From JADFUS01 sp036653215 (lineage in GTDB: Bacteria; Bacteroidota; Bacteroidia; Bacteroidales; Rikenellaceae), in assembly GCA_036653215.1 (NCBI GenBank), contig JAVVUK010000001.1, positions 6,161-70,160 on the forward strand: 64,000 bases of DNA, written 5' to 3'. The notes beneath the pieces were generated by a model. That model saw only the letters and a list, made by a program, of their open reading frames with translations. It ran no database searches and was not told the origin of the DNA. Both the position numbers and the translations under genes were made by a program. Positions within the stretch are counted from its first letter, which is position 1; each line of letters begins with the position of its first letter. This document shows positions 53,329-63,064 of the stretch, piece after piece.

Positions 53329-55272
53329 TCACCTTCCCGAATTCACGTAATCCATCTTGGTTATGTGTCTGCCGTAACATTGTATGTAAGCCTTAATGTA
53401 AGTCTGCATATCTCTATGAACAGAGCTTTTAGGATCGTATACGTTAACCTTTCTAAACGGATCATCACGCCTAAATACACCATTTACTATATCTTTCTCA
53501 TCATTATAGATAAGGACTAAGCTATCGGTTGTGAAGTAACACAAGTCATGTATAACATTTACAACTCCCCTTTCACGCTTTGGCTCGTTAATCACATCGG
53601 TGCCGAAAGCGAAGTAAGGCTTTTCATTACCTAAAATACCAAGCAAAGTAGGCATCAAGTCCACCTGCTGTGCTGTACGTGTATCATATCCTTTAACTGC
53701 CTCATCTGGAGTATATATAAACATCACGATTTGCGTATTTAGAGGAGGATAATTCGTTCTTGGGTCGTTATTTTCTGTCGCACAATGATCACTCGCAAAC
53801 ACAAATATGGTATTGTTAAACCATGGGCGGCTCTTGGCATAATCAAAAAATCGCCTTAGCGAATAGTCTGTATAAGCCACAGGCCTCTGTATCACTGTCT
53901 TTCCTTTTGGCAACACGCTATCATATATCTCAGGTGTCTTAAAAGGGTGATGAGATGATATTGTAAATACGCTTGCAAAGAAAGGTTCTTTTTCTTTATC
54001 TATCTTTTGAGCCATATATTGCAAAAACGGCTCGTCCCAAATCCCCCATGTGCCATCGAACTCATCATATCCCCACTCTTTCTCAAAATCTTCTCGTGTA
54101 TATACATTTTTAACACCTATCTGTTTCACAAACGAATCGAAACCCATAGATCCACGCTCCGAACCATTGAAGAAAGAAGTGCTATATCCTAAATCGGCAA
54201 GTATCTTAGGCAACCCATTTATAGTAGACATAGCCTGCGGAAGAAGAATAAACGATTGGTATGGTGACGGTATAGAAGCCAAATTTGCAGGTAGAGCATC
54301 AATAGAACGTCGGTGTCCCGACATGAAAGCATCTGTAAATACATAAGAGCGTCTCATCAAAGAGTCTAAGAACGGCATATAACCCTCTTCACCCTCCTTA
54401 AAAAAGTCGGAATTTAAAAATGCCGAATTTTCACGAGAGAAACTTTCAAGAGTGAAAAACACGACGTTACGTCCTTTGAGGTTATATTTCAAATCTTTAG
54501 GATAGTGAAGAGGCGTATATAGACTATCTACAATAGCATCATCCATAAACACCCTTGGCTGAAAATTTTTATATCCCAGCGTACGTATCACACAAAAAGG
54601 ATTACTCAAAACAAGAGCCGCTTTCTTTGTCGAGTTGACATATAAGTTCGATTGATTTATAGTCAAGGGACGCACACCACGAAGTCCTCCTCGTATCGCT
54701 GCAACAGTAACCACAGACATTAAAAGCAAGATAATAGCATTTGTAAGATAATATTTTCTAAACGTGCTTTTGTGATAGGGAACTATATATTTATAATACC
54801 ACGACAACGCCCACACCATAAGGACAAAAAGAACAGCGAGATACCAATATTCTAAGAGCGTTTTTAATATGACATCTCCCGTATTATCATTTTGTGTAAA
54901 GTAGAACTCCTCTGCCGTAAATCTTTTACTTACATAGCGGTAATATATGGCATCTGATAAATTTAATAAAATGATTATCGTATTTATAACCATATATATG
55001 TAAAAAAGACCATCTTGATACCACCTCTTTTCACGCATACGAAGCGGAAGAAGAGAGAATAGTAGAAAAATGGAGTTTACATAAAATATAGAAGCCGAGT
55101 CAAATAGGAAAGAGCCCCATATAATTTTTGGGATTTCCACCATGGATATATCTCCAAATGAGGGACTATTTAAAAGGAAAAATACAACTCGGCAGATAAC
55201 AAGGGCTACATATAAAATAGCAATCCTTAACAAGAATGTTGTTAAATCATTTTTCAGTAAATGTTTCTTCAT
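53329..55272 (-). CDS. LtaS/MdoB-like membrane sulfatase-fold phosphotransferase (copy 2)
   Basis: 647 residues, a paralogue of the gene at 12831-14768 with the same plan: about five transmembrane helices in the first 200 residues and a periplasmic sulfatase-fold domain. Matching positions are the Glu in FFTLESFSRE, the Ser in GHRRSIDALPANLASIPS, SSHHPFK and the Asp-His in FASDHCATEN. The C-terminus carries a Cys in SDHC, absent from copy 1. The substrate is unknown. Its start overlaps the O-methyltransferase gene by 26 nt. Confidence 0.86.
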   Translation of the reverse strand: MKKHLLKNDLTTFLLRIAILYVALVICRVVFFLLNSPSFGDISMVEIPKIIWGSFLFDSASIFYVNSIFLLFSLLPLRMREKRWYQDGLFYIYMVINTIIILLNLSDAIYYRYVSKRFTAEEFYFTQNDNTGDVILKTLLEYWYLAVLFVLMVWALSWYYKYIVPYHKSTFRKYYLTNAIILLLMSVVTVAAIRGGLRGVRPLTINQSNLYVNSTKKAALVLSNPFCVIRTLGYKNFQPRVFMDDAIVDSLYTPLHYPKDLKYNLKGRNVVFFTLESFSRENSAFLNSDFFKEGEEGYMPFLDSLMRRSYVFTDAFMSGHRRSIDALPANLASIPSPYQSFILLPQAMSTINGLPKILADLGYSTSFFNGSERGSMGFDSFVKQIGVKNVYTREDFEKEWGYDEFDGTWGIWDEPFLQYMAQKIDKEKEPFFASVFTISSHHPFKTPEIYDSVLPKGKTVIQRPVAYTDYSLRRFFDYAKSRPWFNNTIFVFASDHCATENNDPRTNYPPLNTQIVMFIYTPDEAVKGYDTRTAQQVDLMPTLLGILGNEKPYFAFGTDVINEPKRERGVVNVIHDLCYFTTDSLVLIYNDEKDIVNGVFRRDDPFRKVNVYDPKSSVHRDMQTYIKAYIQCYGRHITKMDYVNSGR

Positions 55273-55936
55273 TTTTTATAACTTTTATAACTTTTATAAT
55301 ACTCATACCATCTCTAAAAGGCATTATAACCACCTCTACTCTATTATCGTGACGCACATATTCATTAAAAGAGAGTATCCCTTGCGTATATGCGTCTTTA
55401 AGATTTTTAGAAGACTCCTCTACCACTTTTCCATCCCACAATACGTTATCTGCTAAGATTATAGAACCAGCAGCCACCGCTCCACAGTCGAATAACATAT
55501 TGTAATATTCCATATATTCTCTCTTATCCCCATCGATAAACACCACGTCGAACACCTCGCCCAAAGTAGGCACTATATCGAGTGCTGAACCTATATGTTG
55601 CACTACCCTATCTTCAACATTTGCTTTTTTAATAAAGCGACGTGGAAGGTCTGAAATTTCATCGTTTATATCGATAGTATGGAGGGTAGCTCCACTCTTA
55701 AGAGCCATTGCCATAGCTATGGCAGAATAACCGGTAAATGTACCTATTTCTAAGACACGTCTTGGGGAACACATAGAGATTATCATTTTTAAGATAAGTC
55801 CTTGTATATGTCCCGATAACATACGAGGTTGAAGAGAATGTAAATTTGTCTCTCTGTCTAACTCTTGCAACACCTCACTCTCCGAAGAGCTGTAATTGCG
55901 TATATATTTATCAAGTTCTCGGTCTACTAACTTCAT
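55247..55936 (-). CDS. Class I SAM-dependent O-methyltransferase (catechol/caffeoyl-CoA type)
   Basis: 229 residues. SAM-binding VLEIGTFTGYSAIAMA (about 79-94) and the metal-binding FIDGDKREYMEYY and LADNVLWDGKV segments are typical of the cation-dependent methyltransferase-3 family. The substrate is unknown. The last residues repeat IKV three times (encoded by a 9-bp tandem repeat). It shares one base with the M16 peptidase stop (TAATG) and overlaps the downstream LtaS-like start. Confidence 0.88.
   Translation of the reverse strand: MKLVDRELDKYIRNYSSSESEVLQELDRETNLHSLQPRMLSGHIQGLILKMIISMCSPRRVLEIGTFTGYSAIAMAMALKSGATLHTIDINDEISDLPRRFIKKANVEDRVVQHIGSALDIVPTLGEVFDVVFIDGDKREYMEYYNMLFDCGAVAAGSIILADNVLWDGKVVEESSKNLKDAYTQGILSFNEYVRHDNRVEVVIMPFRDGMSIIKVIKVIKNEETFTEK
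55274..55299 (-). repeat. 9-bp tandem repeat at the end of the O-methyltransferase gene
   Basis: About three copies of ACTTTTATA, in frame, encoding IKV repeats. It lies immediately upstream of the start codon of the next gene (55270-55272). Confidence 0.7.
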
Positions 55937-57156
55937 TATCTATATGTTAAAGTAGATAGGTTTTCCTCCCTAAAAAACTCATTAGCAACGGATAGAACCT
56001 CATCTGCGGTAATAGAATTAATTGTATTTGCAATTTCTTCATTAGACTGCACAGTGCCATAAAGCATAAAGCTACGTGCCGCACTAAGCATATAGTTTTC
56101 ACCACTCTCCGAAGATATTGTCATCTGACCTATGAGCTGTCTTTGTGCCGTATGAAGCTGTATTCTCGTTAGTTTACTCCTCATCATAACATCTAATTCT
56201 TGACGTATCAAATCACGACATTTAGCCACATTTGCAGCATCAGCACTAAAATATATAGACCACAGCCCTGTATCTTGATATGTTGTTAAATTGGACTCTA
56301 CATTATATGTCAACCCATATTTTTCTCTTAAGACCAACGATAGACGACTATTGGCACTCGACCCTCCTAAAATGTTGAGCAGAAGAGTAAGAGGAATACG
56401 CTTTTTATCACAAAAACTTGGAGCCCTACTGCCGATTATGGAATGAGTCTGAAAAGTATGTTTATCAATAGTTTTATCTGTTGGAATATATTCCGGAGGA
56501 AGGACCCTAACAGCACTACAACTACGTTTTGGAACATCGCCAAGATATTTATCGCATAAGGTTTTAAACCTGTCAAACGAGATGTTTCCAACAACGGCAA
56601 ATACCATTTTATCTGTCGCATAGTTGCTCTCTATAAAATTAACGACACCCTCCCTTGTACATTTATGTAACCTTTGTTTTGTCCCAAGTATATTACGTCC
56701 AAGCGATGATCCTGCAAATACAAGATCCTCAAAATCATCAAATATCAGATCTGAGGGAGAATCACGATAAGCATTTATCTCATCAATAATGACACCTATC
56801 TCTTTTGAAAACTCCTTTTCTGGATATGTAGAATGGAAAATAATATCTGATATAAGATCTACCGCCTTGACAAAATCTTTTTTTAGGACCGTGCTATGGA
56901 CAACAGTCTCTTCTTTAGATGTATAAGCATTAAGTTCACCACCTACATTGTCTAAAAGCGAATTTATATGATATATTTTTCGTCTCTCAGTGCCTTTAAA
57001 CATCAGATGTTCGATAAGATGCGCAACACCATGCTCATCCTCTTTCTCATCACGTGTTCCCACATTGACGGTAAGAGAAGAATAAACAACAGCCGATTTT
57101 ACACGACGCATGATACATCTTATGCCAGATGGCAATTCGTAAACTTGAAATTCCAT
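55936..57156 (-). CDS. M16-family zinc metallopeptidase
   Basis: 406 residues from the ATG at 57154-57156; an in-frame start ten codons upstream would run into topA. The inverted zinc motif HLIEH (His46, Glu49, His50) and a distal Glu in the ELNAYTSKEETV segment define the catalytic M16 half. A second, non-catalytic M16 half follows (about 200-400). Such processing-protease-like enzymes degrade peptides in the cytoplasm or periplasm; no signal peptide is visible. It lies 13 nt after topA. Confidence 0.9.
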   Translation of the reverse strand: MEFQVYELPSGIRCIMRRVKSAVVYSSLTVNVGTRDEKEDEHGVAHLIEHLMFKGTERRKIYHINSLLDNVGGELNAYTSKEETVVHSTVLKKDFVKAVDLISDIIFHSTYPEKEFSKEIGVIIDEINAYRDSPSDLIFDDFEDLVFAGSSLGRNILGTKQRLHKCTREGVVNFIESNYATDKMVFAVVGNISFDRFKTLCDKYLGDVPKRSCSAVRVLPPEYIPTDKTIDKHTFQTHSIIGSRAPSFCDKKRIPLTLLLNILGGSSANSRLSLVLREKYGLTYNVESNLTTYQDTGLWSIYFSADAANVAKCRDLIRQELDVMMRSKLTRIQLHTAQRQLIGQMTISSESGENYMLSAARSFMLYGTVQSNEEIANTINSITADEVLSVANEFFREENLSTLTYR

Positions 57157-57169
57157 TTTTGTTAGATCC

Positions 57170-59587
57170 CTATTTTTTGGTAGCACTCTTTTTTACAGGG
57201 CTCTTTTTTACAGCCTTTGCCGTTCTCACTGTCTTCAAAGGGCTTTTCTTCTTTGGAGCAGCCTTAGAAGCACTCTTTACCGAAGATTTGGCTTTTCTTG
57301 TAGGAGTTTCTTTTTTCACAATCTCCATAACCTCCTCAAAGGTCATCTCAAGAAGCTTCTCCTTAACGCCTTTTTCTGCTTTATAGTTATCGCCATCATA
57401 GTTGATATAGGCACCCCAACGTCCATTATGTATTTGTAGCTTTTCGTCTTCAGGGAATGTACGAGCCACTTTTTGACTATCTCTAACCCTCTTTTCTTCA
57501 ATAAGTTGTATCGACTCTTCAAGAGTAATTTTATATGGATCGAACTCCTTAGGTATAGAGGTAAATTTGCTGTCATGACGCACATAAGGACCAAAACGAC
57601 CTATTCCAATGACGACCTTAGCATCCTCAAAAAGCCCTAACTCACGTGGCATTTTAAGAAGATCTAAAGCCTCGTTTAAAGTTACGGTCTCAAGAAGCAT
57701 ACTCTTATCTAAAGTAGCATACTGAGGTTTTTTATCTTTATCATCACTCGTCTCACCAAGCTGAACCACAGCACCGAAACGTCCCATACGAGCATATACA
57801 TTAAGCCCTGTTTTAGGATCTGTGCCAAGTTGACGCACTTCGGAAGAGGCAAACCCTTGTTCTTCACTCATAGCCTCTGCAACAGAAGGGTGGAAAGAAT
57901 TGTAAAAATCTTTTAACATCTTCTGCCAAGCCATATCGCCATCTGCAATATCATCAAACTGCTTTTCTACAGATGCTGTAAAGTTATAATCTAATATAGA
58001 TTTGAAATTTTTCTTTAAGAAATCTGTTACTATAATTCCTATGTCTGTTGGAAAGAGCTTTGATTTTTCAGCTCCAGTTGTCTCCTGCCTACGTTCTTCG
58101 ATTATGTCTTTACCTTTAAGCATCAACACGTCAAAGTCACGTTTCACCCCGTCTCTATCTTCTTTAACTACATATCCACGATTTACAATTGTAGATATTG
58201 TAGGAGCATAAGTTGATGGACGACCAATGCCGAGTTCTTCTAATTGATGAACCAAAGAGGCTTCCGAATATCTTGAAGGACGTTGATCGAAACGTTCCTG
58301 AGCCTCCATCTCCACAACAGAGAGCATATCTCCAACATTAACAGCCGGAAGAAGCGTATCTTTATCGTTCGCATCATAAACCCTCAAAAAACCGTCAAAC
58401 ACAACAACCTCACCCTTAGCGACAAATAGAAGTCCATCGGAAGGTGTTGAAATTTGAATTGTCGTACGTTCAATAATGGCATCCGACATTTGCGAAGCCA
58501 CAGCCCTACGCCAAATAAGGTTATATAACTTTATCTCCGACTTATTACCTGTTATGTTATCTTTGTCCATGTATGTAGGACGAATAGCCTCATGCGCCTC
58601 TTGAGCACCTTTAGTCTTAGTCGTATAAGCCCTATTTTTGATATATTCTTTGCCATATCTGCCACCTACAACACTATTTATAGCTGTTATGGCATCTTTG
58701 GATAGGTTTGTAGAGTCAGTACGCATATATGTTATAAGACCAGACTCATAAAGGCTCTGCGCCACACGCATAGTCTGACTTACAGGCAACCCTAATTTAC
58801 GACTTGCCTCTTGCTGAAGTGTAGAGGTAGTAAAAGGAGCGTAAGGAGATTTTTTACTTTCTTTCTTATCAATAGATACAATAGAAAAAGCATAATCACG
58901 ACATCCCATAAGGAACGCCATAGCCTCTTGTTTTGTGTCAAAGCGTTTCGACAATTCTGTTTTTATTTCGTGTGTTTTATCGTCTTTTTTGATAACAAAC
59001 GTTGCTGTTAAACGCCAATAGCTACTTGCGGTAAAGGCTATTATCTCACGTTCTCTATCGACAACTAAACGAACAGCAACAGACTGCACACGACCAGCAG
59101 AAAGCGACGGTTTAACTTTACGCCACAACACCGGCGAGAGTTCAAAACCAACAAGCCTGTCTAATATTCGACGGGCTTGTTGTGCTTGGACTAATTCTAT
59201 ATTTATCGTTCTCGGATTTGCTATTGCATTTTTTATTGCCGAAGCTGTTATTTCGTGAAACACAATCCTATTTAAACTCTTATCGTCAAGGCCTAACACC
59301 TCACTTAAGTGCCATGCTATTGCCTCTCCCTCCCTATCTTCATCGGAGGCAAGCCACACTTTATCTGCCTCTTTAGTCATTTTCTTAAGATCTGCGACAA
59401 CCCCTTTTTTATCTGGCATCACCTCATAATCAGGAGTAAAATCATCGTCTATTGCTATCCCTAGTCCTTTTTTAGGAAGGTCTCTTATATGTCCGAAACT
59501 CGATTTTACGGTATATTCTGCCCCTAATATCTTCTCTATTGTCTTCGCCTTGGCAGGTGACTCCACTATAACGAGATTTTTTGTCAT
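57170..59587 (-). CDS. topA: DNA topoisomerase I (type IA)
   Basis: 805 residues. TOPRIM domain at the N-terminus (IVESPAKAKTIEKILG, SDEDREGEAIAWH), the catalytic tyrosine in SGLITYMRTDSTN, and FTASVEKQFDDIADG. Instead of zinc fingers, the C-terminal third carries several TopoC repeats (GRFGAVVQLG, GRFGPYVRHD and GRWGAYINYDG), then a Lys/Ala-rich basic tail (about 765-805) that probably binds DNA. It relaxes negative supercoils. Confidence 0.96.
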   Translation of the reverse strand: MTKNLVIVESPAKAKTIEKILGAEYTVKSSFGHIRDLPKKGLGIAIDDDFTPDYEVMPDKKGVVADLKKMTKEADKVWLASDEDREGEAIAWHLSEVLGLDDKSLNRIVFHEITASAIKNAIANPRTINIELVQAQQARRILDRLVGFELSPVLWRKVKPSLSAGRVQSVAVRLVVDREREIIAFTASSYWRLTATFVIKKDDKTHEIKTELSKRFDTKQEAMAFLMGCRDYAFSIVSIDKKESKKSPYAPFTTSTLQQEASRKLGLPVSQTMRVAQSLYESGLITYMRTDSTNLSKDAITAINSVVGGRYGKEYIKNRAYTTKTKGAQEAHEAIRPTYMDKDNITGNKSEIKLYNLIWRRAVASQMSDAIIERTTIQISTPSDGLLFVAKGEVVVFDGFLRVYDANDKDTLLPAVNVGDMLSVVEMEAQERFDQRPSRYSEASLVHQLEELGIGRPSTYAPTISTIVNRGYVVKEDRDGVKRDFDVLMLKGKDIIEERRQETTGAEKSKLFPTDIGIIVTDFLKKNFKSILDYNFTASVEKQFDDIADGDMAWQKMLKDFYNSFHPSVAEAMSEEQGFASSEVRQLGTDPKTGLNVYARMGRFGAVVQLGETSDDKDKKPQYATLDKSMLLETVTLNEALDLLKMPRELGLFEDAKVVIGIGRFGPYVRHDSKFTSIPKEFDPYKITLEESIQLIEEKRVRDSQKVARTFPEDEKLQIHNGRWGAYINYDGDNYKAEKGVKEKLLEMTFEEVMEIVKKETPTRKAKSSVKSASKAAPKKKSPLKTVRTAKAVKKSPVKKSATKK

Positions 59588-59603
59588 TTCCTTCTACTTA
59601 TAA

Positions 59604-60929
59604 TTATTTATTTGTCGTATAGGTTATTGTAAGCCTAATAGGACGCTTTGCAGTATTTGCTAACTCTGTGCCTTGAAATGTAAACATATTATATACAGTT
59701 GGCGCAATTTGAAGAGTAAAATCCTTGCTTTTATTTGTGATTAGGTCTTGCAGATAAGCAGTTATATTAAACGAATACTCGCCTTTAGCTCTATTCAAAG
59801 CTCCACCTATATCAGATTGATTACTCATATTATAACCAGGCATAAAATTAAAACTTTGATAATCATAATATAGAGCTAAGTTGGGAATAGAGTTATTCAT
59901 CGCCACTATTGAATGATTTGCGATAGGCACTGTAAGTTCAGCACGTAACACTCCAACCACACTTCCAATATCATCATCCATTGTGTTATGTATCTTTTCA
60001 ATAAACTCGCTTGGAATTGTAATTTCTGTAATTAACCCTACATTACCCATTACGTAAGTCTTCTCCGTTGAAGTAGGGTCGAACTCTAATGAAGGGTCTA
60101 TATACGAATAGTCTCTCTCAAAAAATCCAAATCCCTCACCAACAATATCTTTACTCCCAGTAGCTTGATTATCAATAAGGTGAGCAAAAGACAAAGTATA
60201 TGTTTTCACTTTTGTTGAGCTTTGAGAGTCTCGATAATAGATTTTTATTCCACTTGAAGAAGGGTTTATATTAAACAACACTCCCTCACCAAATGTGGAT
60301 GTGGTATGAAAATAATAGCCAAAGAAAGCATCATGAAAAAGATCAAGCTTTTCATTTTGCTCTTTTGTGGTTTTCATATATTTCACCACTGATGCAGGGT
60401 CAAGTCTCATATATATGCTTTTTGAGCTCGTCACCGTAGTAACTAAGTATGGAGCAGCAGGGATATAATCTTTTATGGGGAAATTGGTGTAATAAGAAGA
60501 ATCTTTAGGATATGGCAATTTCTTATTCAACTCATAAACGCTCAAAGTAAGGTCATAGTTTTCAAGACCGGAATATCCATTCTGACCAAGTATCATGAAA
60601 GCAGAGTCCACGACTAAATCTTTAGGGAAAACGCCACCTTCAGGAAGGTCTCCAGAAGAGATCTGAGCGACAAAAGAAGCATCTAAACGCCCCATATATG
60701 GGAAAACGGAAGAACCGAGATAATAGCTCTCCGAAATATCGGAAAGCAGAGAATCTACCTTAACAGAACGTATCTCAAACCCATTATCAACAACATCTGT
60801 AACGATTTTCATCTTGTCGTTAGGCGGAACAAGTTCTGAACCCAAATTGTCGTCTACTGTGGTACAAGACAACATCGAAATAGAAAGTAGAAATATTAGC
60901 GATTTACTATTTTTGAAGTATTTTATCAT
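59604..60929 (-). CDS. DUF4270 lipoprotein
   Basis: 441 residues. Type II signal peptide with lipobox MLSC and Cys22, followed by DDNLGSELVPPNDKMKI, the usual opening of DUF4270. The domain is beta-rich with no catalytic motif visible. DUF4270 genes commonly follow a short GT5 glycogen synthase gene in Bacteroidales, as here (23-nt overlap). The role is unknown; surface exposure is likely but not shown by the short post-Cys sequence. Confidence 0.85.
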   Translation of the reverse strand: MIKYFKNSKSLIFLLSISMLSCTTVDDNLGSELVPPNDKMKIVTDVVDNGFEIRSVKVDSLLSDISESYYLGSSVFPYMGRLDASFVAQISSGDLPEGGVFPKDLVVDSAFMILGQNGYSGLENYDLTLSVYELNKKLPYPKDSSYYTNFPIKDYIPAAPYLVTTVTSSKSIYMRLDPASVVKYMKTTKEQNEKLDLFHDAFFGYYFHTTSTFGEGVLFNINPSSSGIKIYYRDSQSSTKVKTYTLSFAHLIDNQATGSKDIVGEGFGFFERDYSYIDPSLEFDPTSTEKTYVMGNVGLITEITIPSEFIEKIHNTMDDDIGSVVGVLRAELTVPIANHSIVAMNNSIPNLALYYDYQSFNFMPGYNMSNQSDIGGALNRAKGEYSFNITAYLQDLITNKSKDFTLQIAPTVYNMFTFQGTELANTAKRPIRLTITYTTNK

Positions 60930-61716
60930 AAAATTCTGTGTATGCTGTTGTGTAGTCTTCTTCAGAGAACACCTCCAATACCTCTACGCCATTTTCCTTA
61001 GCATAGTCGATAATCTCCTTGTCCACCTTATCACTTGTAACGACAATTCCGTCTATATGTTGCATTGCAAATTTGATAAGATTTACATAAGTAGGTTTTT
61101 CAAGGAGTTCCATGTTTTTTGGTTTACAACCTTCGGCTTCTATCTTACGACGAAACCCTAAATCTAATTCACCTTTAAAGCCATCGCCATAAAGCGACAT
61201 TACAACTTTACTGTTTTCAAATAGTGGTTCGTTTTTCTTTATATCTTTTACGTAAAGAGGCATCATTGCAGTAAACCAATCGTGACAATGCACTATGTCT
61301 GGTTGCCATTGTAGTTTTGTTACCGTTTCGACAACACCACGAGCAAAAAATATAGCCCTCTCATCGTTATCTTCAAACATTTTGCCAGGCTCTTCATAAA
61401 GAGTCTTTTTACGTTGAAAATAATCCTCATTATCTATAAAATAGACCTGCATTCGAGCAGCCGGGATTGATGCAACTTTAATTATCAGTTGGTGGTCACA
61501 ATCGTTAATGACAATGTTCATACCTGAGAGTCTTATCACCTCATGAAGTTGGTTACGCCTTTCGTTAATACAACCAAAGCGTGGCATAAAAGTTCTAATC
61601 TCTCTATCTGCTTTTTGCACCTCTTGTGGAAGATTTCTGCAAATAAGAGATTCTCTATCTTCGGTAAGATAGGGGTTCATCTTCTGACACACGTATAAAA
61701 TCCGTACTTTATTCAT
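60907..61716 (-). CDS. Short glycogen/starch synthase-like protein (GT5 N-terminal domain only)
   Basis: 269 residues from the ATG at 61714-61716, just over half the length of a full GlgA (about 480). It matches the GT5 catalytic N-terminal domain: ILYVCQKMNPYLTED, FMPRFGCINERRNQLHEV and PDIVHCHDWFTAMMPLY (the HCHDW motif). The C-terminal GT-B half with the nucleotide-sugar site is missing. Bacteroidales often carry such a short protein before DUF4270, so this appears to be a family rather than a local truncation. Activity as a glucosyltransferase is doubtful. Confidence 0.8.
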   Translation of the reverse strand: MNKVRILYVCQKMNPYLTEDRESLICRNLPQEVQKADREIRTFMPRFGCINERRNQLHEVIRLSGMNIVINDCDHQLIIKVASIPAARMQVYFIDNEDYFQRKKTLYEEPGKMFEDNDERAIFFARGVVETVTKLQWQPDIVHCHDWFTAMMPLYVKDIKKNEPLFENSKVVMSLYGDGFKGELDLGFRRKIEAEGCKPKNMELLEKPTYVNLIKFAMQHIDGIVVTSDKVDKEIIDYAKENGVEVLEVFSEEDYTTAYTEFYDKILQK

Positions 61717-61803
61717 TTCGGCACTCCTGTTCTTTTTTGTAGACAATGTTTTTTAACGTTAGAACATACTAAAAACAATTTTTCGTATGCTCAAGACGTT
61801 TTG

Positions 61804-61811
61804 CAAAGGTA
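61804..61811 (-). promoter_or_regulatory. Putative -7 box for the GT5-DUF4270-topA unit
   Basis: Reads TACCTTTG on the minus strand, giving a leader of about 85 nt to the ATG at 61716. Confidence 0.5.
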
Positions 61812-61850
61812 GTCCTTTTTTTAGATGTTAGCAAATTTATTTAATTAAGG

Positions 61851-61881
61851 TTAGAAGCTTATCAAAAAATGCCTATCTTTG
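61851..61881 (+). promoter_or_regulatory. Putative promoter of the TlpA-like gene
   Basis: TTAG (61851-61854, one mismatch from TTTG), a 19-nt spacer, then TATCTTTG (61874-61881). The start codon is 22 nt downstream. Confidence 0.6.
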
Positions 61882-61903
61882 CAGCTAAAATAAAATTAAA
61901 CCA

Positions 61904-63061
61904 ATGAGAAATACCTTATCAATAATAACGATATTGATTATATCGACCTTAACAAGCTGTTCGGGGAACAAAGCAACAATAAAAGGAACGATATGTGATC
62001 TTAAAGATCAGACCATAATTCTTGAAGAGATAAGTGGCAATGATGTGTTATTTATAGACTCTATAAAAATAGACAGTAAAGGAAAATTTAGCACAACATA
62101 CAAATTTGGCAAAGATAAACTTCCTGTATTTCTAAACCTACGCAATGGAGACGACTATATAACTCTTCTTGTGGAGCCTAAAGAAAAAATAGAAATTGTC
62201 TCGGTGATAAACCTATCTAAGAACTATACCGTTGAAGGATCTATCGGTTCGTCACAATTAAAAGATATAAATAGTTCTCTTTTAAAAGCCTCACACACCA
62301 TAGACTCCCTATATAGAGCATATAACGACACCGACTCTATCGCCCTTAAAGAAAATCTATTGACAAATATAACAAAAACTTATATTAAGCATAAACAAGG
62401 AAATATAGATTTTATAATAAAAAATCCAAGTTCTTTGGTCTCGCTTGTTACATTATATCAACGTATGCCAAATGGAATAACTGTTTTTGGAGATAAAAAC
62501 GATATTCTTTACTTTAAATTAGTTAACGACTCACTAACGGAAAAGTATCCTAATTCTAAATATGTGCACGCCATGAGCCGTGATATTAAAGAACAAGAAA
62601 ACCGCAATTCTTTGGACGAGATGATACGTAACTCTATAATGAACCGTGAGACAAATGGACTCCCAGAAATTGAACTTCGAGACATCTATGGACGTGCGTT
62701 TAAACTTAGCGATCTAAAAGGGAAAGTTGTGTTATTATCTTTTTGGAGTTATACAATACCAAACTATGGGGCTATAAATGCTGAGATGCGTCAGATATAT
62801 GAACAAACAAAAGACAAAGGGTTTGAGATATACCAAGTATCTCTTGATGAAAATAAAGCCGAATGGATTGGTGCTGTAATATCACAAGCCATCCCTTGGA
62901 TTAGCGTTCGTGATCCTCAAGGCGCATATTCAACTGTTGCTCGCAACTATAACATCTCTACCATGCCAGCTAACTTCTTGATAGACAGAGAAGGGAACAT
63001 CGCCGGTAAAAACATTTGGGGTACAGATTTAACGAACAAGATTAACAGCCTAACAAACTAA
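61904..63061 (+). CDS. TlpA/thioredoxin-like lipoprotein lacking the CxxC motif (DUF4369 N-terminal domain)
   Basis: 385 residues. Type II signal peptide, lipidated Cys19 in LTSCSG. A DUF4369-like beta domain (about 22-115) is followed by a helical middle and a thioredoxin-like fold (about 252-385): IELRDIYGRAFKLSDLKGKVVLLSFW, split as IELRDIYGRAF and KGKVVLLSFW. Where TlpA proteins have C-x-x-C after FW, this has IPNY (285-288); the cis-proline TMPANF is kept. Disulfide reduction is therefore unlikely; it may be a binding or structural protein. It precedes the LpxH-like gene by 3 nt. Confidence 0.85.
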   Translation: MRNTLSIITILIISTLTSCSGNKATIKGTICDLKDQTIILEEISGNDVLFIDSIKIDSKGKFSTTYKFGKDKLPVFLNLRNGDDYITLLVEPKEKIEIVSVINLSKNYTVEGSIGSSQLKDINSSLLKASHTIDSLYRAYNDTDSIALKENLLTNITKTYIKHKQGNIDFIIKNPSSLVSLVTLYQRMPNGITVFGDKNDILYFKLVNDSLTEKYPNSKYVHAMSRDIKEQENRNSLDEMIRNSIMNRETNGLPEIELRDIYGRAFKLSDLKGKVVLLSFWSYTIPNYGAINAEMRQIYEQTKDKGFEIYQVSLDENKAEWIGAVISQAIPWISVRDPQGAYSTVARNYNISTMPANFLIDREGNIAGKNIWGTDLTNKINSLTN

Positions 63062-63064
63062 GAA

